Assembly (NCBI GenBank): GCA_018699395.1
Contig: JABIQN010000067.1
Coordinates: 1-50,670 of the forward strand
Length of the DNA stretch: 50,670 bases
Source of the DNA: Gammaproteobacteria bacterium
Lineage (GTDB): Bacteria > Pseudomonadota > Gammaproteobacteria > Steroidobacterales > Woeseiaceae
Reading direction: 5' to 3'
Position numbers and translations under genes: made by a program. A model generated the notes under the pieces. It did not search any database, was not told where the DNA came from, and saw only the letters and a list, made by a program, of their open reading frames with translations. This document shows, piece by piece, positions 35,392-44,551 of the stretch. Numbering within the stretch: the stretch's first letter is position 1; the number at the start of each line of letters is the position of its first letter.

Positions 35392-36627
35392 ATGAAATAT
35401 TCGGCCCTTAATCTCGCCTGGCATGCACTCCGAAATCACGGTGGGTGGCCTCCAGCATGGCGCCACGCGCGTCCGAAGCCAAGTTACGACGTGATTATCA
35501 TTGGCGGTGGTGGACACGGTCTGGGTGCTGCCTTTTACCTCGCCAGTCAACACAACATCAACAATGTTGCTGTACTTGAGAAAGGCTGGCTTGGCGGCGG
35601 CAATACTGCACGTAACACAATGACCATTCGCGATAATTTCCTGTACCCGGAAAACGTACGCTTTCATCGCGCTGCTGTCGAAAGCTGGCACACGCTGAGT
35701 AATGACTTAAACTTTAACATCATGCTGTCAAAGCGCGGCATGACCACAGTACTCATGGGCGATCGCGATCTATCCGATGCTAAGCGAATGGTGAATACAA
35801 CTTCTCTTTTTGGTGCCGAGCACCGCATCATCACTTTGGAAGAATTACAGCAACGACTGCCGTTAGCCGAGAGTCCACAGCGCTTGCCAATCGTTGGTGG
35901 CATCCATCACCCGGATGTCGTCATCGCACGTCATGACGCAGTATCCTGGGGATACGCAAGAGCCGCCAGTAAGCTTGGCGTCGACATTATTGAAAACTGC
36001 GAAGTCACTGATATTCTTTGCGATGCACAGGGTGTAACTGGCGTGCAAACATCGCAAGGGAAAATCACAACACGCAAACTCGGCATGGCAGTTTCTGGTC
36101 ACGGCAAGCGAGTCGCGGCAATGGCGGATGTTTGCCTGCCGATTGAAACAGTGCCATTACAGGCAATAGTATCAACTCCAGTTAAGCCCATACTGGACAA
36201 CGTGGTCGTGCTGCGCGGGCTTAATACTTACTTTGTGCAATCGGATAAAGGTGAATTGGTTATGGGCTCCATCGCAGAGCCCTACCCCAGCTACTCGCAA
36301 CGCGGCACGCCACAGGTACCTGAAGCAACGATTGCCGCAATACTGCAAGTCTTTCCAGTATTCGAGCGCATGCAATTCATGCGGCAATGGGCTGGCGCTC
36401 TGGATATCACCTACGACAATTCACCCATCATCTCGAAAACTGAAATCGACGGATTTTACGTCGACGTTGCCGGTTCTGGCGGCTTTAAGACCACGCCACT
36501 GGCAGCAATGATGCATGCCGATCTCATAGCAAATAATCGTCCAGACCCCCTCATCGAAGCTTATGGTCTTGAGCGATTCTCCAGTGGTCGTCTAATTCTT
36601 GAGCGCGCCAGTTATGGAAACCGTTAA
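35392..36627 (+). CDS. soxB: Sarcosine oxidase beta subunit
   Basis: 411 residues. It is the flavin subunit of heterotetrameric sarcosine oxidase, which oxidises N-methylglycine and hands the methyl carbon to tetrahydrofolate. The dinucleotide site is VIIIGGGGHGLGAAFYLA. GGGNTARNTMTIRDNFLYP is diagnostic. The His of ARHDAVSWGYARAA (about residue 181) corresponds to the covalent FMN attachment site in characterised enzymes. First gene of soxB-soxD-soxA-soxG, 13 bases before soxD. Confidence 0.95.
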   Translation: MKYSALNLAWHALRNHGGWPPAWRHARPKPSYDVIIIGGGGHGLGAAFYLASQHNINNVAVLEKGWLGGGNTARNTMTIRDNFLYPENVRFHRAAVESWHTLSNDLNFNIMLSKRGMTTVLMGDRDLSDAKRMVNTTSLFGAEHRIITLEELQQRLPLAESPQRLPIVGGIHHPDVVIARHDAVSWGYARAASKLGVDIIENCEVTDILCDAQGVTGVQTSQGKITTRKLGMAVSGHGKRVAAMADVCLPIETVPLQAIVSTPVKPILDNVVVLRGLNTYFVQSDKGELVMGSIAEPYPSYSQRGTPQVPEATIAAILQVFPVFERMQFMRQWAGALDITYDNSPIISKTEIDGFYVDVAGSGGFKTTPLAAMMHADLIANNRPDPLIEAYGLERFSSGRLILERASYGNR

Positions 36628-36640
36628 TGGGTAGCGTCCT

Positions 36641-36907
36641 ATGATATTCATTCATTGTCCGCATTGCGGCGATCGCAATGAAGATGAGTTCACGTACGGT
36701 GGCGACGTCGAGCATCGCCGCCCGGACAAACCCGATGCAATGAGTGACGCCCAATGGTGTGAATATATTTACTGCGTACCAAACACCAAGGGCTGGGCCA
36801 AGGAACACTGGTGGCACGTGCGTGGCTGTAATCGCTGGATCTTGGTTGAACGCAACTCCATAAACAATGAGCTGCGAAAACCTGATGAGGATAGCGGCAG
36901 TGAGTAA
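36641..36907 (+). CDS. soxD: Sarcosine oxidase delta subunit
   Basis: 88 residues. IHCPHCGDRNEDEF near the N-terminus carries the zinc-binding Cys pair, and HVRGCNRWILVERN supplies the later Cys. The small delta subunit helps hold the complex together. The gene sits between soxB and soxA and overlaps the soxA start by a few bases, the standard order in proteobacteria. Confidence 0.93.
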   Translation: MIFIHCPHCGDRNEDEFTYGGDVEHRRPDKPDAMSDAQWCEYIYCVPNTKGWAKEHWWHVRGCNRWILVERNSINNELRKPDEDSGSE

Positions 36908-39851
36908 GCAGGCTTTTCGTGCGAACTCCGGCGGGCGCATCGATCGCGACCGGCCGCTGACATTCACGTTCAATGGTAAACGACTTGGTGGGTACACTGG
37001 CGACACGCTCTCCTCCGCCTTAATTGCCAATGGCATCTCGATCGTCGGGCGTAGTTTTAAATACCATCGACCTCGTGGCATCATGAGTGCCGGTGCTGAG
37101 GAAACCAACGCGTTCGTACAGCTTCTCGGTAGCAATGAGGAGCCAAATGTCCTGGCGACGACACTACCACTCTATGAAGGGCTCGAAGCCCACAGCGTAA
37201 ACGCATGGCCTTCAGTGCATTTTGACCTCGGTGGGATGAATAATTTTTTGCATCGGCTCTTCCCTGCAGGGTTTTACTACAAAACATTTATGTGGCCCCG
37301 CGATCGTTGGGACTGGTATAGCCGGTTTATTCGAAGAGTCGCTGGATGGGGAGCTGTGCCAAAAAAATCGGCTCGAAATCGCTATGAACATCGATTTCAT
37401 CACTGCGATGTAATGGTTATTGGCGCAGGCCCTGCCGGCTTATCTGCAGCCTTGGCGGCAGGTCGCAGTGGCGCGCGCGTGCTGTTGGTCGACAATCAGC
37501 CAGAAGCGGGTGGCTACTTGCTTGGTGACAGCGCGGAGATTAATTCACGTCCCGCCCTTTCGTGGATATCCGAAGTCGTCGCTGAAATAGACGCTCTACC
37601 CGATGTAGTTCGCCTCAAAGAAACAAGCGCTATCGGCTATTACGACCAGAACTTCATCACCGCACTCGAACGACGTCCAGACAAGAGCTGGGTGAAGGAA
37701 CGCCTATGGAAGATTCGGGCCCGCCAGGTAATTCTCGCAACGGGTGCGATCGAACGACCGATCACTTTTGCTGACAATGACCGGCCAGGAGTCATGCTGG
37801 CCTCTTCCGCAAGCCACTATTGTCTGCGCTACGGTGCGAGACCGGGCCGAGACGCAGTACTGTTCACGAACAACAATGGCAGCTACCAACATGCTATCGA
37901 CCTAAAGGACAACGGCGTCAATATTGTAGCCGTTATTGATCTAAGATCGGAGCCTGATGCCAGCCTTATCGCGGCAGCAACTGCCAAAGGAATCGACGTC
38001 TTGCTCGCAAGTCAGATATCCAAAGTTATCGGTGTGCGTCGCGTTTCTGCTGTCGAAATCTGCGCATCAAACGGCGCTGGCGACTGCCGAAGAATCGCAT
38101 GCGACTTACTGTTAATGTCAGGCGGATGGAATCCGACAATTCACTTGCATTCTCAGTCCGGTGCCAGACCAGCATACGATGCAGACCTTGTAACGTTCAT
38201 TCCCGGAATGTCAGTCCAAAACGAGGTATCAGCCGGTGCGTGTCGCGGACAATTCGCACTTTCGACGTGTCTTAGCGATGGCCTAACAGCGGGCTACAAT
38301 GCCGCTAAGGCTTGTGGCTTCGACACTGAACCGAAAAGCGGCCCCATCTGTGCAGCCGAACCAAATATTAGTCCCATGCCAATGTGGGAAGTTCCTCTAC
38401 CGAAGAAGAGTAGTCGAGCGTTCCTGGATTTTAATAATGACGTTACGAGCAAAGACATTCGATTGGCGGAACGCGAAGGTTACCGCTCGATCGAACTCGT
38501 CAAACGATACACCACTGCAGGAATGGGTATTGATCAAGGCAAAACGGGCAACGTCAATATTATTGGCCTGATGGCACAAATCACTTCGACGACCCCCGGT
38601 GCCATTGGCACTACGACCTATCGACCTGCTTACAGTCCAGTGAGTTTCGGCGCGATGGCCGGCGCCGATAGCAGCGACTTAATCATCCCCTGGCGACGCA
38701 CACCGATCACCGATTGGTTTATCGATAATGGCGGTCATCTTGATGAAACTGGTGCGCTTTTTCGTCGACCGTTGTTTATCGCAAAATCGGGTGAGACCGC
38801 TAATGATGCAATCAATCGGGAGGCATTGGCGGTTCGTAATGGTGTGGGTATCTATGATGGTACGCCACTGGGTAAGATTTCGATCAAAGGAGCGGATGCA
38901 GTTACCTTCCTGGACCGAGTTTATACAAACTCGTGGGGTAAATTACCCATCGGACGCTGCAAGTTTGGTTACATGCTGCACGAAGATGGTCGCTTACTCG
39001 ATGATGGAGTCACCTTTCGCCTCTCAGAGGATCACTACTTGATGTCAACCGGTTCGGGTGTTGCCTCGGTCGTACAAAAGCATCTTGAGAGGTTACTGCA
39101 TTGCGACTGGCCAGACCTCGATGTATATCTAACACCGGTCTCTGATCAGTGGGCGGTGATTTGTGTTTGTGGCCCACTCGCACGTGACGTTATGCAAGCT
39201 GCCGCAACCAGTATTGACGTCAGTTCGGACGCATTCAAATTTCTTGATACAAAGAATTGCCAGATTGCCAATATCAATGCCCGAGTATCACGCGTTACGT
39301 ATACGGGTGAACTGAGCTTTGAAATAGTCGTTGCTACACGTCATGGTCGGGAATTGTGGGATGCATTGCTTGCCGCTGGCAAAGACTTTGACATTACACC
39401 AGTAGGATCGGATACCAGCATGCTATTGCGTACTGAAAAAGCGTTTATCGCTGCGGGTCTTGAGGGCGATGGTTATGCCAACATATATGACGTTGGTATG
39501 GGCTGGGTGGTTCCAAAGAAAAAAGGTGACTTCGTCGGCAAGCGTTCAACCACTCGCGACCTGAATAAGGGTGGACCTCGGCCCGAAGTCATCGGCCTGC
39601 TACCAGAAGACGGTAGCTTTGTTCCACCAAAAGGCACACCACTCATCGATGCCGAGCGGAACATGATCGGAATGGTCACCATCGGCTTTCATAGCCCCAA
39701 CCTAAAGCGCTCGATCGCGCTGGCACAACTTTCAGATGGGCGTTCTCGATTGGGTGAAACTGTCACCCTGTTCACCAAGGAAAAAACGGCGCTCGCCAAA
39801 GTATGCGAACCGGTTTTTATCGATCCGGACGGCCTGAAGATGCGAGACTGA
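36900..39851 (+). CDS. soxA: Sarcosine oxidase alpha subunit
   Basis: 983 residues from GTG 36900 (GAGG nine bases upstream; an ATG at 36885 is an alternative). The N-terminus SGGRIDRDRPLTFTFNGKRL is typical. A second nucleotide-binding domain (VMVIGAGPAGLSAALAAGRS, about residue 170) binds NAD in known enzymes. The last ~370 residues, from about SGETANDAINREALAVRNGV, form a GcvT-like aminomethyltransferase domain that binds tetrahydrofolate and yields 5,10-methylene-tetrahydrofolate. It overlaps soxD by eight bases; soxG follows after one base. Confidence 0.95.
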   Translation: MSKQAFRANSGGRIDRDRPLTFTFNGKRLGGYTGDTLSSALIANGISIVGRSFKYHRPRGIMSAGAEETNAFVQLLGSNEEPNVLATTLPLYEGLEAHSVNAWPSVHFDLGGMNNFLHRLFPAGFYYKTFMWPRDRWDWYSRFIRRVAGWGAVPKKSARNRYEHRFHHCDVMVIGAGPAGLSAALAAGRSGARVLLVDNQPEAGGYLLGDSAEINSRPALSWISEVVAEIDALPDVVRLKETSAIGYYDQNFITALERRPDKSWVKERLWKIRARQVILATGAIERPITFADNDRPGVMLASSASHYCLRYGARPGRDAVLFTNNNGSYQHAIDLKDNGVNIVAVIDLRSEPDASLIAAATAKGIDVLLASQISKVIGVRRVSAVEICASNGAGDCRRIACDLLLMSGGWNPTIHLHSQSGARPAYDADLVTFIPGMSVQNEVSAGACRGQFALSTCLSDGLTAGYNAAKACGFDTEPKSGPICAAEPNISPMPMWEVPLPKKSSRAFLDFNNDVTSKDIRLAEREGYRSIELVKRYTTAGMGIDQGKTGNVNIIGLMAQITSTTPGAIGTTTYRPAYSPVSFGAMAGADSSDLIIPWRRTPITDWFIDNGGHLDETGALFRRPLFIAKSGETANDAINREALAVRNGVGIYDGTPLGKISIKGADAVTFLDRVYTNSWGKLPIGRCKFGYMLHEDGRLLDDGVTFRLSEDHYLMSTGSGVASVVQKHLERLLHCDWPDLDVYLTPVSDQWAVICVCGPLARDVMQAAATSIDVSSDAFKFLDTKNCQIANINARVSRVTYTGELSFEIVVATRHGRELWDALLAAGKDFDITPVGSDTSMLLRTEKAFIAAGLEGDGYANIYDVGMGWVVPKKKGDFVGKRSTTRDLNKGGPRPEVIGLLPEDGSFVPPKGTPLIDAERNMIGMVTIGFHSPNLKRSIALAQLSDGRSRLGETVTLFTKEKTALAKVCEPVFIDPDGLKMRD

Positions 39852-39852
39852 T

Positions 39853-40368
39853 ATGGCCGGCTATAATGTATCAATTAAAGCTTTAGCAAACTGTGGGTTT
39901 CTCGATCTGCGTGGCGGTAACGATGCCCGTCAAGCTTGTAACGAATACTTAGACATCGTCCTACCGACGTGCGCCAACAAACTGGTGAAAACTGCAAATG
40001 GCCGCATCGCCTTCTGCATTAGTTCGAATCATTGGTTATTGCAGGTAGCAGACGGCAACCAGATGGATGTCCTGCAATCTCTGGAGCGTTCGAGTGCTGA
40101 TATTTCGCATTCCTTTGTCGATGTGTCGGACCTGTACGCGCGCATACAGCTATCCGGCCCTGAATCACGAGATGTGTTGGCTCAAGGCGTGAGTATCGAT
40201 ATTCATCCTCGGGTATTTCCTCCGGGCTCGACCGCACGTACGGGTATAGCAAAAACAACAACACAAATTCATTACGTAAATGAGTCACCCACATATGACA
40301 TTTTAGTGTTCAGTTCGTTTCGGCAATATATGCTGGATTGGCTGGCCATGGCGGCTGCAAAATCGTAG
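39853..40368 (+). CDS. soxG: Sarcosine oxidase gamma subunit
   Basis: 171 residues. It is related to the folate-binding GcvT fold and completes the heterotetramer. ALANCGFLDLRGG near the N-terminus and VDVSDLYARIQLSGPESRDVLAQG in the middle are family-like. It starts one base after the soxA stop. The operon ends here: no glyA, purU, folD or serine dehydratase gene follows, unlike many sox clusters. Convergent with the TonB receptor gene across 110 bases. Confidence 0.9.
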   Translation: MAGYNVSIKALANCGFLDLRGGNDARQACNEYLDIVLPTCANKLVKTANGRIAFCISSNHWLLQVADGNQMDVLQSLERSSADISHSFVDVSDLYARIQLSGPESRDVLAQGVSIDIHPRVFPPGSTARTGIAKTTTQIHYVNESPTYDILVFSSFRQYMLDWLAMAAAKS

Positions 40369-40478
40369 CAGTGTATGACACTTTCATGGGCGATAGCCGT
40401 GTCGGTTGCGCTGGCCTCCAAGAAAGTAAACGTCATGCTCGGCCTTATCTCGTCACGAATGGCTGAAGAAAAAATCGC

Positions 40479-42548
40479 TCAACGCACATACTCCATGCGT
40501 ATGTACAGCTCCCTGCCTCTACCCGGGAAATATCGGTAATTACCGAACGCAAAATCGGCCCGATCCGCATACTCGATATCGACCAAGTTTTTCAGCGCAG
40601 CGACCACGGACCAATTGTCAGTCGCTCTATAGGCCAATCTCAAATTGACCAAATCGTGACCTGGGTACGAGCGCTGATTTTCGGCGTCAAGGAAGTAGGA
40701 TCCGAGCGACGTCCACTGCAGCTCGCCGTCGATCTGTCCGGGGCCATTATATTGAATCGCCGCAGCGCCCTGCCATCGCGGTGCCGTATCGATCTCTCGC
40801 CCAGAGGTGAATGTCTCGCCCCGAGCAGCAACAACGTCAAAGTCATAAGTGTGTCTTGCGTAAGTACCATTCAACGAGAAGGTCCAGTAATCATGTAGTG
40901 GCATTTCCCAGTCCAGCTCGACTCCGAGATGCCGGCTCTGGCCGCCGCTAACGTTGAAGCCGTTAGAGTCCTTATAGACACTGTTCTTTTTCTTCATTGC
41001 GAAGGCAGATGCCTCCACGAACACGTCGTCTTTACCACTACGGATCCCGACCTCAAACGAGTCAATGGTCTCCGCTTTTAAGTCACTGACCTGCTGACCA
41101 CTTTGCAGGCGATACAGTTCCGCTATTTGCGGGGCACGAAAACCTCGAGCGATATTCGAATACAGTGTCATAGCATCCGATAAGCTAAACGCCACGCCGA
41201 GTTTCGGCGCGATACCAGCAAAATCGTCGCTACGGTCCTCCGGTCTGGTGTAAAGGCAGCCACCAAATCCACATGGCGTACCGTCATCCTTTGTATTGCC
41301 ATTCAACATCCGGTTGTCGTAGTCGTAACGTGCGAATTCGGCGCGCAGTCCAGTGCTGATAGCGAGCTTATCTGTCGGCCGAAACTCCGCTTGAACGTAC
41401 GCAGCTCCAACCAGGCCCTGTACATCATAGTCGTAGTGCTTGCCGTCCGGTCGGGTCGCTATCAAAAAATTAGAACCCTGCGTTAAGCCTACTTGAGTCT
41501 CACGCAAATAGGCCTCTGACGCATCGACATCGACCCCGAACTCAATCGACTTGCCGTCGGTCTCGTATCGCGTATTCGCCAGAAAACCCAGGCTGACATG
41601 TCCGTTTTCTTCGAGGGGCTTACCCGGTAGATAGTGCTGCAAGAAAACCATTTCCGATCGTCTCACGTAAGGGCGTATATCGATCTCATACCGACCGCGC
41701 TGGCCTTTCCAGTGCAGCGACAGACGCTGGCTGCTTGCGTCCCGGTAAGCCTCTGGATTGAGATTCTGACGATTCAGTGCTGGATCCTTGTAGGAGTTTT
41801 CGCCAAGAATGAAACCGGCGGTTTCCTGATCGAGATCGCTAACAGAGAAACTTCCAACCAGATTTCCATTCTTCGTCGCCCAGGATTTTTTCACATAAGC
41901 CTTAGCTTGACGATAGCCCGAGTCCTCTCGAAAACCACCATCATCAGCGACAACAGCGCCAAAAACGATCGGTGACGGACCAGCCAGACCCATCGCTGCT
42001 TTTGCCCTTACCATCTCATTTGGGCCCAGCTCGAGACTCGCGCTCGTGAACTCCGAATCCTGTGGCTCGGGTAGCAACATATTGATGGTCCCGTGGAGCG
42101 CGTTCGAGCCATACAGCGCGTTACCTGGGCCACGAATAACTTCTATTCGTTCAGCCAACTCCGTCGGTAATTCGAAGAGTTGATTGACATTACAAAACCC
42201 GCTCGGCCGCGTCGGTATGCCATCTTCGAGTGTCAGGATCGCACCGCAGGATCCAGCTCCAGTCAAAACTGGCGAGCGAATCGATGGCAGGCTTTCCTGC
42301 CCACTACCTCGCCCCACCCAGACTCCAGCAACATGCGTCATGAGTTCATGGATATGTGCATGCGCCAAGTCCTGCACCTCTTTTTTGTTCAGGACGGCGA
42401 TGTTTCCTTGGTGCTCTATGAGACTGGTGGGTGCTCGCGAACTCGTGACAACGATTTCATCAATTTGATCGGATGCCTGCGCCATAACTGAAAATACGGA
42501 TATGGCGATGATTGATACGCGACACTGAATAATGTCTTTACTTTTCAT
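40479..42548 (-). CDS. TonB-dependent outer-membrane receptor
   Basis: 689 residues. A signal peptide (VSIIAISVFSVMAQA) precedes a TonB-box-like DEIVVTSSR, a plug domain (about 45-165, with IRGPGNALYGSNALHGTINM) and a 22-strand barrel ending in the aromatic-rich YFPGRGRELYIRMEYV. It should take up a scarce or large compound across the outer membrane. The plug contains two Cys (GAGSCGAILT and PSGFCNVNQL) that may form a disulfide. The substrate is unknown. Its place between sox and the amide/ABC operon suggests that it feeds this pathway; an iron or cofactor substrate is equally possible. Confidence 0.93.
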   Translation of the reverse strand: MKSKDIIQCRVSIIAISVFSVMAQASDQIDEIVVTSSRAPTSLIEHQGNIAVLNKKEVQDLAHAHIHELMTHVAGVWVGRGSGQESLPSIRSPVLTGAGSCGAILTLEDGIPTRPSGFCNVNQLFELPTELAERIEVIRGPGNALYGSNALHGTINMLLPEPQDSEFTSASLELGPNEMVRAKAAMGLAGPSPIVFGAVVADDGGFREDSGYRQAKAYVKKSWATKNGNLVGSFSVSDLDQETAGFILGENSYKDPALNRQNLNPEAYRDASSQRLSLHWKGQRGRYEIDIRPYVRRSEMVFLQHYLPGKPLEENGHVSLGFLANTRYETDGKSIEFGVDVDASEAYLRETQVGLTQGSNFLIATRPDGKHYDYDVQGLVGAAYVQAEFRPTDKLAISTGLRAEFARYDYDNRMLNGNTKDDGTPCGFGGCLYTRPEDRSDDFAGIAPKLGVAFSLSDAMTLYSNIARGFRAPQIAELYRLQSGQQVSDLKAETIDSFEVGIRSGKDDVFVEASAFAMKKKNSVYKDSNGFNVSGGQSRHLGVELDWEMPLHDYWTFSLNGTYARHTYDFDVVAARGETFTSGREIDTAPRWQGAAAIQYNGPGQIDGELQWTSLGSYFLDAENQRSYPGHDLVNLRLAYRATDNWSVVAALKNLVDIEYADRADFAFGNYRYFPGRGRELYIRMEYVR

Positions 42549-42881
42549 CCCTCTACTTCTTTAGTGAGTGTTGCTGACAAAGAATTACCGACATAATGGT
42601 CGCGGCACCATTTGCCAAATATAAAAAAATATTAACTTGCTATTATGCTGGATCGAACGGGGCCGTATGATAACTCATGATATTGATTCTCACCATTCAA
42701 AATGTCGGATACAGCACTGGTGAAAATATCTGGGGAGGCCGTATAATAAGTAATTGATTGCTTATGAAAACGGCTCCTGCACAGCCGAACACACCAAAAA
42801 CTGTTCGTTATCAAAGTATCCTGCTGGTCAAGAATTCCATATCGATACTATAAAACAATAATTAAATTACAATGAGTGACG
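42549..42881. other. Divergent control region between TonB receptor and transporter operon
   Basis: About 330 AT-rich bases with no believable gene. A perfect TATAAT (42742-42747) points towards the symporter gene, but no -35 box stands at 16-18 bases, so the promoter may need an activator. No tandem or inverted repeat caught my eye. Confidence 0.4.
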
Positions 42882-44549
42882 ATGAATACACTTGATCCCA
42901 TTGATTGGCTTGTCATTGTTGTCTATTTCGGGGTGCTGCTTGGTGTTGTCATCTCGACGACACGCCGACATCAAACATCGACGGACTATTTTCTGGCTGG
43001 GCGCAATGTCGGATTTTTTGCTATCGGTGCATCAATCTTTGCATCGAATATCGGCTCTGAGCACATCGTTGGCCTGGCAGGTCAAGGTGCCGCGACCGGT
43101 CTGGCGATGGCGCACTATGAATTGCATGCATGGATCGTTGTTCTGCTCGCCTGGGTTTTCGTACCCTTCTATTATCAGTCTGGCGTGTTCACTATGCCGG
43201 AGTTTTTGGAGAAGCGCTTCGGTCCGCGGCCGCGCTGGATATTATCACTGGTTTCGCTGGCCGCGTATGTGCTTACTAAAGTGTCGGTTACTGTTTACGC
43301 TGGTGCTCTGGTATTCAAAACCTTATTGCCAGAAACATTTGGCAGTCCCGAGAACGCGTTCTGGGTCGGTGCCGTCGCAACAGTGGTCCTGACCGGCCTG
43401 TACACGGTTGCTGGCGGATTGCGGGCAGTGCTGTACACCGACTCGATACAGGCGACTATTCTGCTCATCGGTTCCGCCGCGATCACGTGGATCGGCCTCG
43501 ATCTCCTGGGAGGATGGAGCGAATTGCAGTCCTTCGCCAGCAAAAACGTGGCTGACTATGCATTATGGAGACCGTTATCGGACCCGGATTTTCCGTGGCT
43601 CGGTATCCTGATCGCGTCCCCCATTGTCGGCATCTGGTACTGGTGCACGGACCAATATATTGTGCAACGCACACTCGCCGCGAAAGATCTGAAAACCGCT
43701 CGACGCGGCGCCTTGTTGGGCGCACTTCTGAAAGTCTCGCCGGTGATGATCTTCCTGATTCCTGGCCTCATCGGTGCAGCGTTACATCAGAAAGGCCTCC
43801 TGATGATACCTAGCGATGGGTCTGGCGGATTTGTCGGCGACCAGGTTTTTCCAACGATGGTGACGACGCTGTTGCCCGCTGGATTGCGTGGCTTGGTAGT
43901 CGCTGGATTACTGGCCGCGCTAATGAGTTCCCTATCATCTCTTTTCAATTCCATTGCAACGCTTTTTACGGTTGATGTCTATGAAAAGATACACCCAGGC
44001 GCCTCTGAGCAAAAACTGGTTACCGTTGGGCGACTCGCGACCGGTGTCGTCATTATTCTCGGCCTGCTGTGGATTCCAATCATGCCGGCAATATCGAAGG
44101 GGGGACTCTATCAATACCTGCAAAATGTTCAGGGTTATCTAGCGCCACCAATTACTGCGGTCTTTCTCCTCGGATTGTTTAACCAGCGAATCAACTCCCG
44201 TGGTGCGACATGGGGTCTGAATCTGGGCTTTATCCTCGGTATGGCCAAACTCGTTTTACAAGGAATTTTTGGCGCTGGAAAAATCGAAAATCCCGCGTTC
44301 CTCGCGGCAATTGCGGATTTCAATTTCCTATATTTTTCAGGTGTCTTGTTTCTGATTAGTGTCACGACAATCATTGTCGCTTCCTATACGTCAGCTGCTC
44401 CGCGAATAGAGCAATTGAAAGGACTGACTTACGCCATGATGGATCGTAAAGCAGTGCGAGATAGCTGGGATAAACGCGAAGTGATCGCCACCGTTTTCAT
44501 ACTCGGTCTGGTCGTCGCAATTTATAGCTACTTCTCATTCTGGATCTAA
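42882..44549 (+). CDS. Sodium:solute symporter (SSS family)
   Basis: 555 residues with about 13-14 membrane helices. DYFLAGRNVGFFAIGASIFASNIGSEH and GLYTVAGGLRAVLYTDSIQA are typical of the SSS family (SGLT-like branch), which imports sugars, inositols, amino acids or carboxylates with sodium. The start ATG at 42882 lies two codons after a possible GTG start. First gene of a tightly packed operon; the next gene begins two bases after its stop. The substrate cannot be deduced. The SGLT-like branch and the TIM-barrel neighbour hint at a sugar or polyol, whereas the later genes hint at an amide. Confidence 0.9.
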   Translation: MNTLDPIDWLVIVVYFGVLLGVVISTTRRHQTSTDYFLAGRNVGFFAIGASIFASNIGSEHIVGLAGQGAATGLAMAHYELHAWIVVLLAWVFVPFYYQSGVFTMPEFLEKRFGPRPRWILSLVSLAAYVLTKVSVTVYAGALVFKTLLPETFGSPENAFWVGAVATVVLTGLYTVAGGLRAVLYTDSIQATILLIGSAAITWIGLDLLGGWSELQSFASKNVADYALWRPLSDPDFPWLGILIASPIVGIWYWCTDQYIVQRTLAAKDLKTARRGALLGALLKVSPVMIFLIPGLIGAALHQKGLLMIPSDGSGGFVGDQVFPTMVTTLLPAGLRGLVVAGLLAALMSSLSSLFNSIATLFTVDVYEKIHPGASEQKLVTVGRLATGVVIILGLLWIPIMPAISKGGLYQYLQNVQGYLAPPITAVFLLGLFNQRINSRGATWGLNLGFILGMAKLVLQGIFGAGKIENPAFLAAIADFNFLYFSGVLFLISVTTIIVASYTSAAPRIEQLKGLTYAMMDRKAVRDSWDKREVIATVFILGLVVAIYSYFSFWI

Positions 44550-44551
44550 CA

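Noticed and set aside
42632-42814. 60-codon minus-strand frame before the TonB receptor gene
   Set aside because: No ribosome-binding site or family resemblance; low-complexity AT-rich DNA produces such frames by chance.
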